A stretch of 64,000 bases of DNA. Source: Ananas comosus. Lineage: Eukaryota; Streptophyta; Magnoliopsida; Poales; Bromeliaceae. The number at the start of each line of letters is the position of its first letter. The stretch's first letter is position 1. The stretch covers positions 7,787,677 through 7,851,676 of the forward strand of contig NC_033625.1 of the NCBI RefSeq assembly GCF_001540865.1. The letters run 5' to 3'. The translations under genes were made by a program, and so were the position numbers. Under the pieces are notes generated by a model. The model was not told the origin of the DNA and searched no databases. It saw only the letters and a program-made list of their open reading frames with translations. Below, one piece after another: positions 52,608 through 63,895 of the stretch.

Positions 52608-54060
52608 ATATGTGGAGTACCCATACTTGAATCTAGACCTTGACCCATAATACGCGGCTTAAGCAATGTAGTAGACGAATAGTCACAGTTGAACTGCTAA
52701 AATAGGCACCCAATAGTATACTTATCAACTTAGAGTACCATCAGATCCTGATCCAACGCCGCAACTTAAGTATCTAATCCGGATCCAGCCCGAAGTTTAT
52801 ATAGGATAATTTCATAGATGCTCCTTCTGGACTTTAAATTTCATAATACCTTCTAAAATTGATAATTCATGAATACCTCCATATATAAAATAATGTTCAA
52901 TACATACCCTTCGCACTAGTTAAATGTCCGTTAGAAATGGGCATTAAATTTTCAAAATGCCATTTTACCTTTATTCTTAATCATAGTAAACATTAAACTA
53001 ATAGGTATTTTAGACAATTGTAATAATAAAATTAACTAATTTTATATAACTAAATATAAAAATTATTTATCATATACATTATTATTAAAATTATATATAA
53101 ATGTATTTTATATATAATATGTTCTTATAGTAATTTTTGATGTTTGTTTTTGGTTTCGGTTGGCTCAAGTTTTAGTTTAGATATAGACTAAAACAATAAC
53201 TGAATTTGAATATAGATGGAGACTTTTTTTTTTGCCCCATCTATAACGCCGAAACTATCCCTGCTCGCATCATCATTAAGCTCACCCATGTCAAAAATTG
53301 GTTTTGTATATATTATATCTATTCACAATTTCCTAATCAGGATAATATAACAAGTTTAAAATAAATGATAGATTTTATTTTTTTTTATTTAATCAAAAAT
53401 AAATATATATCTATATCATGCATTTTTCGTCGATTGAAAATAAAGAGAGAGTTTGTTCAAAATCTAAATAATATAATATTTCAGTTTTTAATGCATTTAA
53501 TATAGATAAAATTATCGTGAATAATTTTGGTTAACATTGAAGTTTCCAAGATTAAACAAGATAAAAAAAAACCTCCTCAACTTTTTATTTTTATTTAAAT
53601 TTTTATACATATTGATTTATTTGCTAAAATATAAAATAGAGCCACTAAGATTTTGTTAAATCAATATAAAAAATGGAGCAAAATCTATTTCCGTGCACTA
53701 AAATTAGTTAATTTTTTAAAAAATAAAATTATTGGGAATGTCAACTAAAATATAAAATTCGAGCGGAGCTGTTTAAAATGATCATAATAGCTGAGGGATT
53801 CCATGCATTTTTACTTAAGGAGTTGAGGGTAAAACTAGTTCATATTAAAAGTTACCCTTCTTTAACCATTTTAAATAATCTATGGTAAACGTTAGCATAT
53901 ACTAACAGTAGGGGGTATTGTGATGTTAACTTTGTTGAATGTTTACAGGGGTAATATATATATTTTAAATTTAGAAGGGTATATATGATATTTTAAAGAT
54001 TTAGAAGGGGCATCTAGAAATTGCCCCTTTTATATATTATATATATATTATTATATATAT
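51216..54060. other. AT-rich intergenic DNA, no gene recognised
   Basis: The stretch has no ORF of note. It contains a (TA)n run at about 52560-52605, 'ggatccggacttggaccc'-type pieces at 52080-52260 and 52605-52800 that could be a decayed repeat, and a T-rich run near 52380-52420. I find no element ends with TSDs. Confidence 0.55.
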
Positions 54061-54077
54061 ATAAGAGAGAGAGGAGA

Positions 54078-54132
<55 letters not shown>
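54061..54132. repeat. (GA)n microsatellite
   Basis: GA repeats with a few interruptions adjoin the left end of an FB-like element. Confidence 0.95.
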
Positions 54133-54135
<3 letters not shown>

Positions 54136-54359
54136 GAGCTAGAATACTTTTAGAAGCACTAACCCCTTGGTGCTTCTAAGTTTCTAGCCCTTAGATCTAC
54201 TCCTTGATTACTAATAGTTTTTGGGTCAAACACTATTCCACCTACCACCACCTATCACCACCTACCACCATCATCTCAACCTCACATCTCTCCATCCAAT
54301 GGTTAAAAACTCAAAAGCACCACCTTCATGGTGTTTTTGAGAGTATTCTAGCTCAACTC
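54133..54359. mobile_element. Short FB-like element, subtype E
   Basis: The ends 'gaattgagctagaatacttt' and 'gagtattctagctcaactc' are inverse. The subterminal hairpin TAGAAGCACTAACCCC/TTGGTGCTTCTA (54151-54178) is self-complementary with one mismatch. The middle has 'cctaccaccacc' repeats. It is immediately followed by the truncated LTR at about 54366. Confidence 0.8.
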
Positions 54360-54365
54360 TATATA

Positions 54366-54701
54366 TATATGCTACTGTCGCTGATACTAATTGTGGAAAG
54401 GGAGTCGCGAGCTAGATCCCTTCCAGTCTTGTTGCTGTTCTAGAGGAGTACCAGCTACATGTAGTTTTGATTTTTGGGTCATGTACATACTAATGTTGGA
54501 TACTCGCTGGAGCGAGTGATGTGTATCCTGGAGATTATTTATATTTGTTTACAGTTCTGTTAGTAGCTCTATACTCCTAGTTGTAGTTTTGTATGATTAC
54601 AGGTACAATTATAGCTATCGCTTCGTATATAGAGGAAATTCTTTTGTATATGGCGGGTCTGTTGGCGTGCCCGGAAAAACGTGGTAATTCGGGACGTGAC
54701 A
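54366..54701 (+). mobile_element. 5' LTR, last 0.33 kb only, of a sense Ty3/gypsy chromovirus
   Basis: It matches 61340-61694 (tgtcgctgatact, gagctagatcccttccagtc, then gtggtaattcgggacgtgac) with scattered substitutions and a 20-odd bp deletion near 54520. The first 1.55 kb is absent, and the break abuts (TA)n next to the FB element. It ends ...GTGACA before the primer-binding site. Confidence 0.88.
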
Positions 54702-54709
54702 GATTAAGT

Positions 54710-54721
54710 TGGTATCAGAGC
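54710..54721 (+). promoter_or_regulatory. Primer-binding site (initiator Met tRNA)
   Basis: TGGTATCAGAGC, eight bases after the LTR end, is the standard complement of plant initiator tRNA-Met used by chromoviruses. A second copy is at 61703-61714. Confidence 0.92.
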
Positions 54722-55005
54722 TTAGAATTAGATCTTTGGGACCTAGAAACCTTAAGCTTGGCAAATCTTATGAAGGTAAGACGCGAGAGGCGTGATTTAT
54801 CGCGAAAGTCAGTGATTGAATTATTTAAACTCATCCTAGAGTGGAGTGAGTGACTGAAGGAGTGTCTGTTTCGGCCAAGAAAATTATGTCGGCTGCAGAC
54901 GACATAATTTTGAGGAGAAACAGGGGTGACCTTCTAGACTTTCGCTTGATTGGGTCGAGAGTGACTGTGCTTTGTATCTGACCCTTGTTTTGATTTCAGG
55001 TAGCT

Positions 55006-56300
55006 ATGTATCGACGTCGAGGTCGACCGCCGACACGGAACTGTTCCACACCAACAGAGATGCCTGAGCAGGCAGAGTCGAGTGCACCTCCTGATTTGAG
55101 AGAGCAGTTGGCTGCCCTGACTTAGGTAACGAGGCAGCAGGGGGTACTGTTACAGAGGATGTGGGAGACACTTACTCCACCGCCGAGCACAGCGCCTAGA
55201 GCACTAGAGCAGGCAGTTCCACCCCCGACTACTCCTGTGGTCGCACCAGCCGCAGCTGTACCCCCACCAGTGACAGTTCCTACGGTGCTAGTTACATTCT
55301 CTGGAGAGGCGTCGCAGATGTTTGAGGCTGAGCAGGAGCGGATGACTGAGAGGCTTGTTCGTTTCCGCCGTTTTGATCCGTCGCGCTTTGATGGCAGCTG
55401 TACGAAGCCCTGGGTTGTAGAGGGCTGGGTGAGGGTGATAGAGAAGCTATTTGAGGACTTATTTATACCGGAGCGGGAGCATGTTCATCTGGGAGTGCAT
55501 TGTTTGGCTGGCGATGCGCATTCTTGGTGGAGGAGGATGAGGGGTACTCGACGGTTGGTGGCATTGTAGATGAAGTGGGATAAGTTCTGCGGAATGCTGT
55601 ACGGGGCATATTTCCCAAACAGCGTGAAGCAGAAGCTCAAGGAGGACCTGAAGAAACTACAGCAGGGAGAGCGATCAGTTCAGGAGTACACCTGTGAGTT
55701 TACGCGACTTCTGAACTGTGTGTCATTTGCAGTCAGGGATGAGGCCCACAAGGTATATTTGTATGAGGGGAGCTTGAGGCCAGAGATCTTCCTGTTGGTA
55801 CAGGCGCAGAGGTTGAGGACCTTGGATGCGTCGATTGAGCAAGAGTTGTGGGTGGAGAGAGGTAATGTGTCGATTCGCGAGCGGGCTCAGGTGCCGGGGC
55901 AAAGTCAGGATAGGAAGCGCCCGGTTCCAGATGACGGAGGACGGTCGAGTAGCAGGCGTCCGCCGAGGCCTCCACGATCACGCTCTCAGGGTCGTGGGTC
56001 TTCGGGACGTCAGCGTTCTGGGGGACCTAGTCAGCAGAGGCAGTCGCAGGGAACTCCGCAGTGTGTGATTTGTGGGGGACCATATTGGCCCCCACAGTGT
56101 GAGTAGAGAGAAGGCCGATGTTTCATATGTGGACAGTCTGGACATATGAGGGCAGTTTGTCCCCGAGAAGCATCACCAGCACCATCGACAGCGTTAGCAC
56201 CGCCAGCACCCCAGCAGTCTCATGGAGCACTACTGAGTTACCGCCAGGAGGACAGAGTGTCTGTGCCGCGATAGAGTGAGCGGCGACAGTAGGCCTCGAG
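55006..56300 (+). pseudogene. Gag of the sense chromovirus, interrupted by stops
   Basis: ATG 55006 opens MYRRRGRPPTRNCSTPTEMP. One frame continues through stops at 55123, 55567, 56104, 56272 and 56290. It contains the Retrotrans_gag core (RFDPSRFDGS, LAGDAHSWWRRM, AYFPNSVKQKLKEDLKKLQQ, QEYTCEFTRLL) and the CCHC zinc knuckle CFICGQSGHMRAVC (about 56119-56160). The neighbouring paralogue has CAG at the 56104 position. Sense, and clearly the first half of this element's gag-pol. Confidence 0.92.
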
Positions 56301-56307
56301 TGGCAGA

Positions 56308-57102
56308 ATGTATGCAGCCCAGGCGGAGGACTCTACAGCAGCTGACCGGGTGGTGGCAGGTATCATTTTGATTTCTACAATTAGAGCTCGTACCTTATTT
56401 GATACCGGTGCATCACATTCTTTTGTTAGCCGAGTATTTGTATCATTGCATGGTCTAGAAGTAGGGCCGTTGTTGCATGCACGAGAGGTGCAGATTTTCG
56501 ACCATATTTTGTGGGTAGCAGAGTATTATTGGTCGTGTCCGGTGCAGTTGGGCTCTTGGATCATGCCCGTAGACCTGTTGGTCTTAGTGCAGCTGCAGGA
56601 CTTTGATATTGTGCTTGACATGGATTGGCTGGCGCGGTACTATGCTACGATCGACTGTGGAGCGAGGACAGTGACGTTCCGCAAGTCAGGCCAGGAGGAG
56701 TTTATGTATAGGGGCTGCCGGAGTACGTTGTATGCCACTTGGATTTCGTCGGCGAGGGTTCGACAGCTAATGAGTAGAGGATGCATCTCTTTTCTGGCGA
56801 CGGTTGTAGAGGTGCCTACGGCGGCGCCGGAACTCGAGGATATCCCTATAGTCCATGAGTTTTCGGATGTTTTTCCCTCGGAGTTGACGACTATACCGCC
56901 GGATAGAGAGATTGAGTTTGTGATTGACGTGGTTCCTAGAACTGCGCCAATCTCGAAGGCACCCTACCGGATGGCACCGGCAGAGCTGAGAGAGCTGAAG
57001 GCGCAGCTTCAGAATCTGATGGATAAGGGGTATGTGAGACCCAGTGTCTCGCCTTGGGGAGCGCCGGTGTTATTCGTAAAGGAGAAGGATGGTTCACTTT
57101 GA
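56308..57102 (+). pseudogene. Protease and start of reverse transcriptase
   Basis: In the same frame as gag. The aspartic protease motif LFDTGASHSFV is at about 56392-56424, then VLDMDWLARYYATIDC, the RSTLYATW linker and the RT start ([47 protein letters not shown]). The frame stops at TGA 57100, followed by TGA 57106, where the family has S-L-R-L-C-V-D-Y; the first looks like CGA to TGA. Confidence 0.92.
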
Positions 57103-57108
57103 TTGTGA

Positions 57109-58077
57109 GTGGATTATCGGGAGCTGAATAAAGTGATCATCAAAAACAAGTATCCTTTACCGCGCATTGATGATTTGTTTGATCAGCTACAAGGATCATG
57201 TGTCTTTTCAAAAATTGATCTCCAGTCAGGTTACCACCAGTTGAGGGTAAGCGCCGAGGATGTTCCCAAGACGGCTTTCCGGACTCGGTACGGGCATTAT
57301 GAGTTTACTGTGATGCCTTTTGGATTGACGAATGTTCCTGCCGCATTTATGGATATGATGAATAGAGTATTCAAGCCGTTCTTGGATAGATTTGTAGTGG
57401 TATTCATTGATGATATTTTGATATACTCCCGAAGTGATGCCGAGCATGAGGAGCACATAAGGATAGTGTTACAGCTTCTGAGGGAGAAAAAGTTGTTTGC
57501 TAAGTTGAAGAAATGCGAGTTTTGGCTGCGGGAGGTTTCCTTTTTGGGCCATGTGATTTCTGCGGTTGGAATAGCAGTGGATCCGAAGAAGATTGATGCT
57601 ATTCAGGATTGGCCCAGACCGATGACGGTGACTGAGGTGAGGAGTTTCCTTGGACTAGCTGGATTTTACCGTCGGTTTGTGGAAGGCTTTGTAAAGCTTT
57701 CCACACCCCTCACTCTATTGACTCGAAAGGGAATTAAGTTTATTTGGAGTGAGGATTGTCAGAGGAGCTTCACCGAGTTAAGACTGAGGCTGATGTCAGC
57801 TTCTATCCTTACCCTTCCAGTTATGGGGGAAGGATTTGTGATCTACAGTGATGTATCGCACAGCGAGTTGGGATGTGTTCTGATGCAGCATGGTAGGGTG
57901 ATTGCTTATGCTTCACGGCAGTTAAAAGATTATGAGAAGAATTACCCTACGCATGACTTGGAGCTTGCTGTGGTGATTTTTGCTTTGAAGTTGTGGCGGC
58001 ATTACTTGTATGGCGAGCACTGTGAGGTTTTCACCGATCATAAGAGTTTCAAATATCTGTTCACCAAAAAGAGTTGA
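57109..58077 (+). pseudogene. Reverse transcriptase and RNase H
   Basis: [49 protein letters not shown] and catalytic FIDDILIYS, then the connection region and RNase H ([33 protein letters not shown]). The catalytic residues are conserved. It ends early because one C is missing near 58063 (family reading LFTQKELNL), which shifts the frame into TGA 58075. Confidence 0.93.
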
Positions 58078-58679
58078 ACCTGAGGCAACGCCGATGGTTG
58101 GAGTTGTTGAAAAATTATGATGTTAGTATTCAATATCATCCCGGCAAAGCGAATGTGGTGGCACATGCGTTGAGCAGGAAGTCAGTGCAGAGCTTGAGCA
58201 TGTTGATTACTCAGTAGAGGCCGTTACTTGAGGAGCTACAGCGGTTGAGGCTTGAGGTAGTGTCCCCTGGGTCTACTGCAAGACTGATGTCTATGGTTTT
58301 GCAGCCCACTCTACTGAATAGGATCAAGGAGAAACAGAGTGGAGACTGTCACTTGTTGAGAATTCGAGAGCAGTTAGAGAGGGGACAAGCGGAGGCCTTT
58401 TTAGTGGACAGTTCGGGAGTACTACGGTACAGGGACCGGTTGTGTGTGCCTATGGATTCAAAGATTCGAGAGGAGATTCTGAGAGAGGCTCATTACTCAC
58501 CTTATACGTTTCACTCTGGTGAAACCAAGATGTATAAGGATTTGAAAGCACTTTTTTGGTGGAATGGAATGAAGCGGGACATTGGCAGATATGTGGCTCA
58601 GTGTCTAACTTGCCAACAAGTGAAAGCTAAATATCAGGTACCTGCTGGCAAGCTTCAGAATCTGTCGGTGCCCGAATGA
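58078..58679 (+). pseudogene. Integrase N-terminal zinc-binding region
   Basis: After the frameshift the family reading resumes ([20 protein letters not shown], then a TAG at 58215 in place of a Gln). 58245-58679 gives RLMSMVLQPTLLNRIKEKQS, AHYSPYTFHSGETKMYKDL and CLTCQQVK. It ends in TGA where the family has the Trp of PEWKWE. Confidence 0.9.
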
Positions 58680-59740
58680 AAATGGGAGCATATCACGATG
58701 GACTTTGTCATGAGATTATCGAGAGCATAGGGTGGTTTCGATACTATTTGGGTGATAGTGGACAGACTGACCAAGTCTGCTCACTTCCTACCAGTACTGA
58801 CCACCTGGTCCAGAGAGAGATTCGCTCAGTTATACTTGGATGAGATCGTCAGATTGCATGGTATGCCTACCTCGATAGTATCAGATCAAGACCTGAAGTT
58901 TGTTTTGCATTTTTGGAGGAGTTTTCAGACGGCCTTGGGTACACAGCTACATTTCAGCACAGCATTTCACCTACAGACAGATGGTCAGTCAGAGAGGATG
59001 ATTCAGACTATGGAGGACATGCTGAGGGCATGTGTCCTGGACTTTGGAGGAGGGTGGCATCGATATTTGAGACTTGTTGAGTTTGCGTACAACAACAACT
59101 ATCAAACTAGCATTCAGATAGCTCCGTTTGAGACGTTGTATGGATGCAGGTGTCGATCCCCTTTACATTGGAGTAATGTGGGTGAGAGGAAGACTCTGGG
59201 ACCTGAGATTCTGATAGAGGCAGAGGAGAAGGTCAAGGTTGTGCGACGACACATTTTGACAGCCCAGAGTCGACAGAGGAGCTACACCGATACCAGGAGA
59301 CAAGACTCAGAGTTTCAGGTTGGAGATCATGTATTTCTGAAAGTCTCGCCGTCCCGAAGGATACGCAGATTCGGAGTGCGTGGAAAGCTTAGTCCACGTT
59401 TTGTAGGTCTTTTCGAGATATTGGAGCGAGTTGGACCAGTAGTCTACAGGATTGCTCTACTCCCATGGCTGGCCGGTGTTCATAATATTTTTCACATCTC
59501 GGCATTGAGGAGATACGTGTTTGACCCATCACACGCGATTGACTTCACCTTACTGGAGCTTGGCGAGGATTTGAGATATGAGAATCGACCGGTGCGAATT
59601 CTTGCTCGTGAGACGAAAGAATTGCGCAATTGGGTCATACCTTATGTAAAAGTGTAGTGGAGTCATCACAAGGAGTGTGAGGGGACGTGGGAGCCGGAGA
59701 TGGTGATGCGGGAGTCCTATCCCTACTTGTTCGAGACTCA
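58680..59740 (+). pseudogene. Integrase catalytic core, GPY/F and chromodomain-like tail
   Basis: ITMDFV (first Asp), TAG 58728 in place of Gln, then IVDRLTKSAHFLPV, SIVSDQDLKF (second Asp), HLQTDGQSERMIQTMEDMLR (Glu), EFAYNNNYQTSI, the GPVVYRIALLP region and RYVFDPSHAID. After TAG 59655 (family Gln in VKVQW), WSHHKECEGTWEPEMVMRES and YPYLF form the chromodomain-like tail. All three DDE residues are present. Confidence 0.92.
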
Positions 59741-59781
59741 GGATTGAGGTATGTATTAAGTTTCAAGAACGAAACTTTTTA

Positions 59782-59794
59782 TAGTAGGGGAGGA
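59782..59794 (+). promoter_or_regulatory. Polypurine tract
   Basis: 'tagtaggggagga' lies directly before the TG of the 3' LTR, as expected for the plus-strand primer. Confidence 0.8.
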
Positions 59795-61694
59795 TGTGGT
59801 ACCCATGGTTTTTGGGGTTGCCCGCGAGATTTCAGTATCTGAGGTTTGTCGACACATCTGGAGAGTGTCGGGACAAGTCGGAGTCGTTTTGGCCCGAAAG
59901 AGATGCAAAACGGATTTAGTGCGACGCGAGAGCAGAGTTTTAACATTGAAATCTGCAAAGTGCAGGTTTTCAGTACGGAGTACCGATACCCCAGTGTATT
60001 TTCAAACAGACTGCTCTCGGGTTGTGCTAATTTGATACTAAGTACCGGTACGACAGCGGGCTGGTACCGGTACCCTTTGTGCAAGTTTGCGGGTTGAGAG
60101 GCCATTTGAGTTGGTGAGGGGTATGGAGGTCATTTTGTAGTGGATAAAGATGCCACCTACTTTTACATCATGTTTATCCCCTCAATTAACTGAGAGTGTG
60201 CACGTTTCTCTCTCTCTCTTTAATTTGATCGTGAGCTTTGTGGAGGCCGCGGTTTGAGCTCAGATCGACGTCGACGTTGCGCCGAAGAGCCGCTCGAGCG
60301 TGAGGACGTCGCGGTTGCGCCGTTGGAGGTCGGGCGAGCGCGTATTTTCCTCTCCTTTCGACTTCTCACCGTGGTTGGATTAGCATTTCGAGGTGGGTTG
60401 AAGTTTACAGAAATCGTCGGAATATCTTCTAAGTTTTAGTATCGTCGACATGTATTATTGGTTTATTTTCTTGCTAGTACTCAAATTCATGGATTAGAGA
60501 TAAAATCTGAATTTGGAGTTAAGCTAGTAGTATAATTTTACATGTTGGACTTGGAATTAACTTAGAAGAAAACTATAGATTCTACACTGTCATTTTCTGA
60601 AAAATATCAGATTTAGTTTTAGGAGCTGTTGTTTGTTTGTATCATCGCAGTTAGTATGCGGTGGATATCCAGTTAGTGTAGGATGAGTTTACACTCGTGC
60701 TGGGATGCCGAGTTTATTTTACAGTAATGTGTAGATTGTTCCGGACTGTTGGGTGCTGTCGCGGTGGGCGGTGGATGGTGGACCTAGATTTCTGTATTTG
60801 CATCAGATTGTGCCAAGAGCACGTGAATTTTGGTTGTTAGACCAGTTAGACCCATTTATTTTGATTACAGCCTGTGAGAGTCTGATTGAGCTCGGTAGAG
60901 ACACGCTTGCATACTCGGTTGGGTAGCGCCCACGAGTGCCACTCCGGAGTCGGGCTTAGTACTTTTGCGTTGTTGTCGTATTGTCCTGGTTGGACTTACT
61001 CTCCACCAACAACCCAGCAAGGTGGTGGTTAGTGTAGCTTCAACAGGCGGGACTAGTGTGTTCACAGTCCCTAGTGAGATTGGGTCAGAGATTGCATCTT
61101 GCTTATATCTACAAATAGCTATATCTACAAATAGCTAGTGTTGGTTAGCGATAGTATAGTGGCATGTAGCTATAGAGTTTTAACACCTTCCTTTACTATC
61201 TTTGAGCATACTTTCTGTAGGCTTAGTGAGTGAGCCGTTGAGGTCGGTAGCGGTACCCACTGAGAACTACTTCTTTTTGCAGTAGTTCTCACACCCAGTT
61301 GTTGACCCCCTTTTGTAGAGTCTTCTTCTGCTGCTCCTGCTGTCGCTGATACTGATCGTGGAAAGGGAGTCACGAGCTAGATCCCTTCCAGTCTTGTTGC
61401 TGTTCTAGAGGAGTACCAGCTACAGGTAGTTTTGGTTTTTGGGTCATGTACATACTGATGTTGGATACTCGCTGGAGCGAGTGATGTCTGTATCCTGAAG
61501 ACTATGTATGTATAGTGAACCTGACGTTTATTTATATTTGTTTACAGTTCTGTTAGTAGCTCTATACTCCTAGTTGTAGTTTTGTATGATTACAGGTACA
61601 GTTATAGCTATCGCTTCGTATATAGAGGAAATTCTTTTGTATACGGCGGGTCTGTTGGCGTGCCCGAGGAAACGTGGTAATTCGGGACGTGACA
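59795..61694 (+). mobile_element. Complete LTR (1,900 bp) of the sense chromovirus
   Basis: It starts TGTGGTACCCATGG and ends CGGGACGTGACA. It contains GTACCGGTAC-type palindromes (60043-60076), a GC-rich patch (60249-60350) and the 'ctcgctggagcgag' palindrome near 61471. It serves as 3' LTR for 54710-59794, but it is also followed by a primer-binding site and the start of another internal region. Confidence 0.9.
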
Positions 61695-62066
61695 GATTAA
61701 GTTGGTATCAGAGCTTAGAATTAGGTCTTTGGGACCTAGAAACCTTAAGCTTTGCAAACCTTAGGAAGGTAAGACGCGAGAGGCGTGATTTATCGCAAAA
61801 GTCAGTGATTGAATTATTTAAACTCATCCTAGAGTAGAGTGAGTGACTGAAAGAGTGTCTATTTCGGCCAAGAAAATTATGTCGGCTGCAAACGATATAA
61901 TTTTGAGGAGAAAAGGGGCGACCTTCTAGACTTTCGTTTGATTGGGTCGAGAGTGACTGTGCTTTGTATCTGACCTTTATTTTGATTTCAAGTTGCTATG
62001 TATCGACGTCGAGGTCGACCGCCGACGCGGGACCGTTCCGCGCCAACAGAGATGCTTGAGCAGGCA
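61695..62066 (+). mobile_element. Second copy of leader and gag start, truncated
   Basis: It repeats the sequence after the first LTR almost base for base: PBS at 61703-61714, the 'gacgcgagaggcgtgattta' leader and gag start MYRRRGRPPTRDRSAPTEML at 61999. It breaks off after 'gagcaggca' at 62066. Confidence 0.9.
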
Positions 62067-62819
62067 CGCTTCACACTTAGTAATGCTAAAGTGCTACTGC
62101 CTACTCACTCACTCGGCTGAACCAAATCGCACTCCACGAGTATCCGCACTCGAACGCTCTATACTAAATCCAGCATTAGGCAACTTTGCATATGCACACC
62201 GGCCACACGAGCACGACTCGCCCACCTCAATTGGAGGTACTACTAGGCCCACGTGCTTGTACTTGGCCACTAACCAACTGTTCCGTCAACAGTGATTCTA
62301 CTTTCACTGTTCGACCCACCGGAACGACATCCGAAATACTAGGACTACTCGGGTGTCCACAAGCATCATGGCTCAACTCTCGCAATTTACTAACCACATT
62401 GCTCTGAGAGTGAGTCCGCCACTTCTATCTCTACTGCGAGTCTCATTTCTCGCCCAGACTATCACCAACAATTCGCTAGTGCTATATGGCTCTCTACCTG
62501 CTCCAGCAGGCACTACACTCTCACCGCATAAGCATGCCCGGGTATCTACACTTACTAGTCCGCTCAGTCCCTACTATACTAATGTATAAATAGTAGCAAC
62601 TGACCATATGATATATGCATGCAATGCACCAACTTTACATCCTTCAGAAGCATATACTTGCTTCAATTAAATCATACCTGTTATGGCATCGTCAGCAGCA
62701 GCAGGTTTCACAACCGAGGTCATGTATCCATTGCCACTTGGCACCCGCCGCGAACCCTCCGGTTGTATCATCTTTGACGCCCGCTCTTCCGACCATGCCA
62801 TAGGTGGCACACCCGCAGG
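62067..62819 (-). mobile_element. Unresolved retroelement-derived DNA
   Basis: Near 62700-62819 the minus strand continues the gag-protease linker of the neighbouring element (RRVPSGNGYMTSVVKPA-type reading). The rest, from the breakpoint at 62066, shows only short frames and no domain. Confidence 0.4.
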
Positions 62820-63035
62820 CTATCCTGGAGAGAAAAAAATCGTCACCGGTGTAAAGGCCCGGCTACCATCTTGCGGACACTCGTCCCGCGCATGGCCCGG
62901 TAGCCCACACCTATAGCACTTGCCCTCTCGCTGCTCACACTGTTGTAGGTAATGAGGACCCCCACAAATGACACATCTTACCGAGGACCGAGCGCGGTAG
63001 GTCCCCAGGGCTCGGGATCGCGAGTGTGAACGCAT
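62820..63035 (-). pseudogene. Gag C-terminus with zinc knuckle (antisense chromovirus)
   Basis: The minus frame SSVRCVICGGPHYLQQCEQR, then EGKCYRCGLPGHARDECPQD, contains the CCHC box C-x2-C-x4-H-x4-C. It is paralogous to the knuckle at 56119 but retains CAG (Gln) where that copy has TAG. It is truncated on both sides. Confidence 0.88.
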
Positions 63036-63139
63036 CGAAGTTTACTGAGAACTTGACTGACCATCGAATCCACTCGTTGGCCGTCCTTTTCCCTTTTCCT
63101 TGCAATAAGACTCGCGCTCCCCTGTACAATTGCACTGCC

Positions 63140-63620
63140 TTGTTCTATCCATAAGGCCTAATCTTCAAATCTCCTCCAATCTCCACTAATCCACACTTGA
63201 GAAGAGCTCCTACAGAAAGAGAGGAAGAAGAATGGAGTTGAATGGGGTACTCTCTGCTGTGAACAAGAAAGGAGGAGGTGTGGGGTTTATATAAGCCGCC
63301 ATAATTGCATTTAAGCCCTCCAATATTTCTTAATTGCAGCAGTTCAAGGTTTGTTGTTCCCAGCACTGGGTACCGGTATGCGGGCTCGGGTATCGGTACG
63401 CCCGGGTTGACAACTAAACCCGAGAGCAGCTATCCTCGGTTTACTCCGAAGTACCGGTACCAACCTAGTTCCGTACCGATACTCAGCCCCACAGTGACCA
63501 AACCCGAGAGCAAGTCTCTCGGTTTGCCTGCCTGGTACTGGTACCTCCTCTTCAGTACCGGTGTGCAGTGCCCAGGTTGCAGTTCTGGCAGTGCTTAGCT
63601 CCATTTCGCGCCGAGCAATG
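63140..63620 (-). mobile_element. LTR fragment inside the antisense gag
   Basis: It contains several GTACCGGTAC variants (63368-63565) upstream, on the minus strand, of a TATA-like 'ttatataa' (63288-63295). This parallels the U3 arrangement of the other LTRs. It separates the gag start (63895) from the zinc-knuckle part (63035), so it is an insertion or a rearranged piece. Confidence 0.5.
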
Positions 63621-63775
63621 CTAAAACCCACTAACCTCATTTGGAATTCAACTCTAACCTTTCAAACATTGTTGGAATGTCGTATGGAGTTCGTCCAACC
63701 ATCTCTCTCGCCACACTTTGGTCACTTTGACCAAAAGTGGTTTAACACGATGAGGATTCATTAATTTCTTGAAGA

Positions 63776-63895
63776 TCATGAGGGCCGCCAAAGCTCGCGA
63801 AGTTCTAAGTCTCCGCTCGCCTCAAATTGCTCAGGGACACCACTTGTCCCACCCCGCGCCGATCTAGATGAAGATTGCCTACGCGGTGCCATCAT
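63776..63895 (-). pseudogene. Gag N-terminus (antisense chromovirus)
   Basis: The minus frame from ATG 63895 is MMAPRRQSSSRSARGGTSGV followed by PEQFEASGDLELREL, and stops at TGA 63776-63778. The basic, Ser/Arg-rich start is typical of this gag group. The leader should lie to the right, beyond 63896. Confidence 0.55.

Noticed and set aside
55733..55981. Minus-strand ORF opposite gag
   Set aside because: It is a shadow of the sense gag frame.
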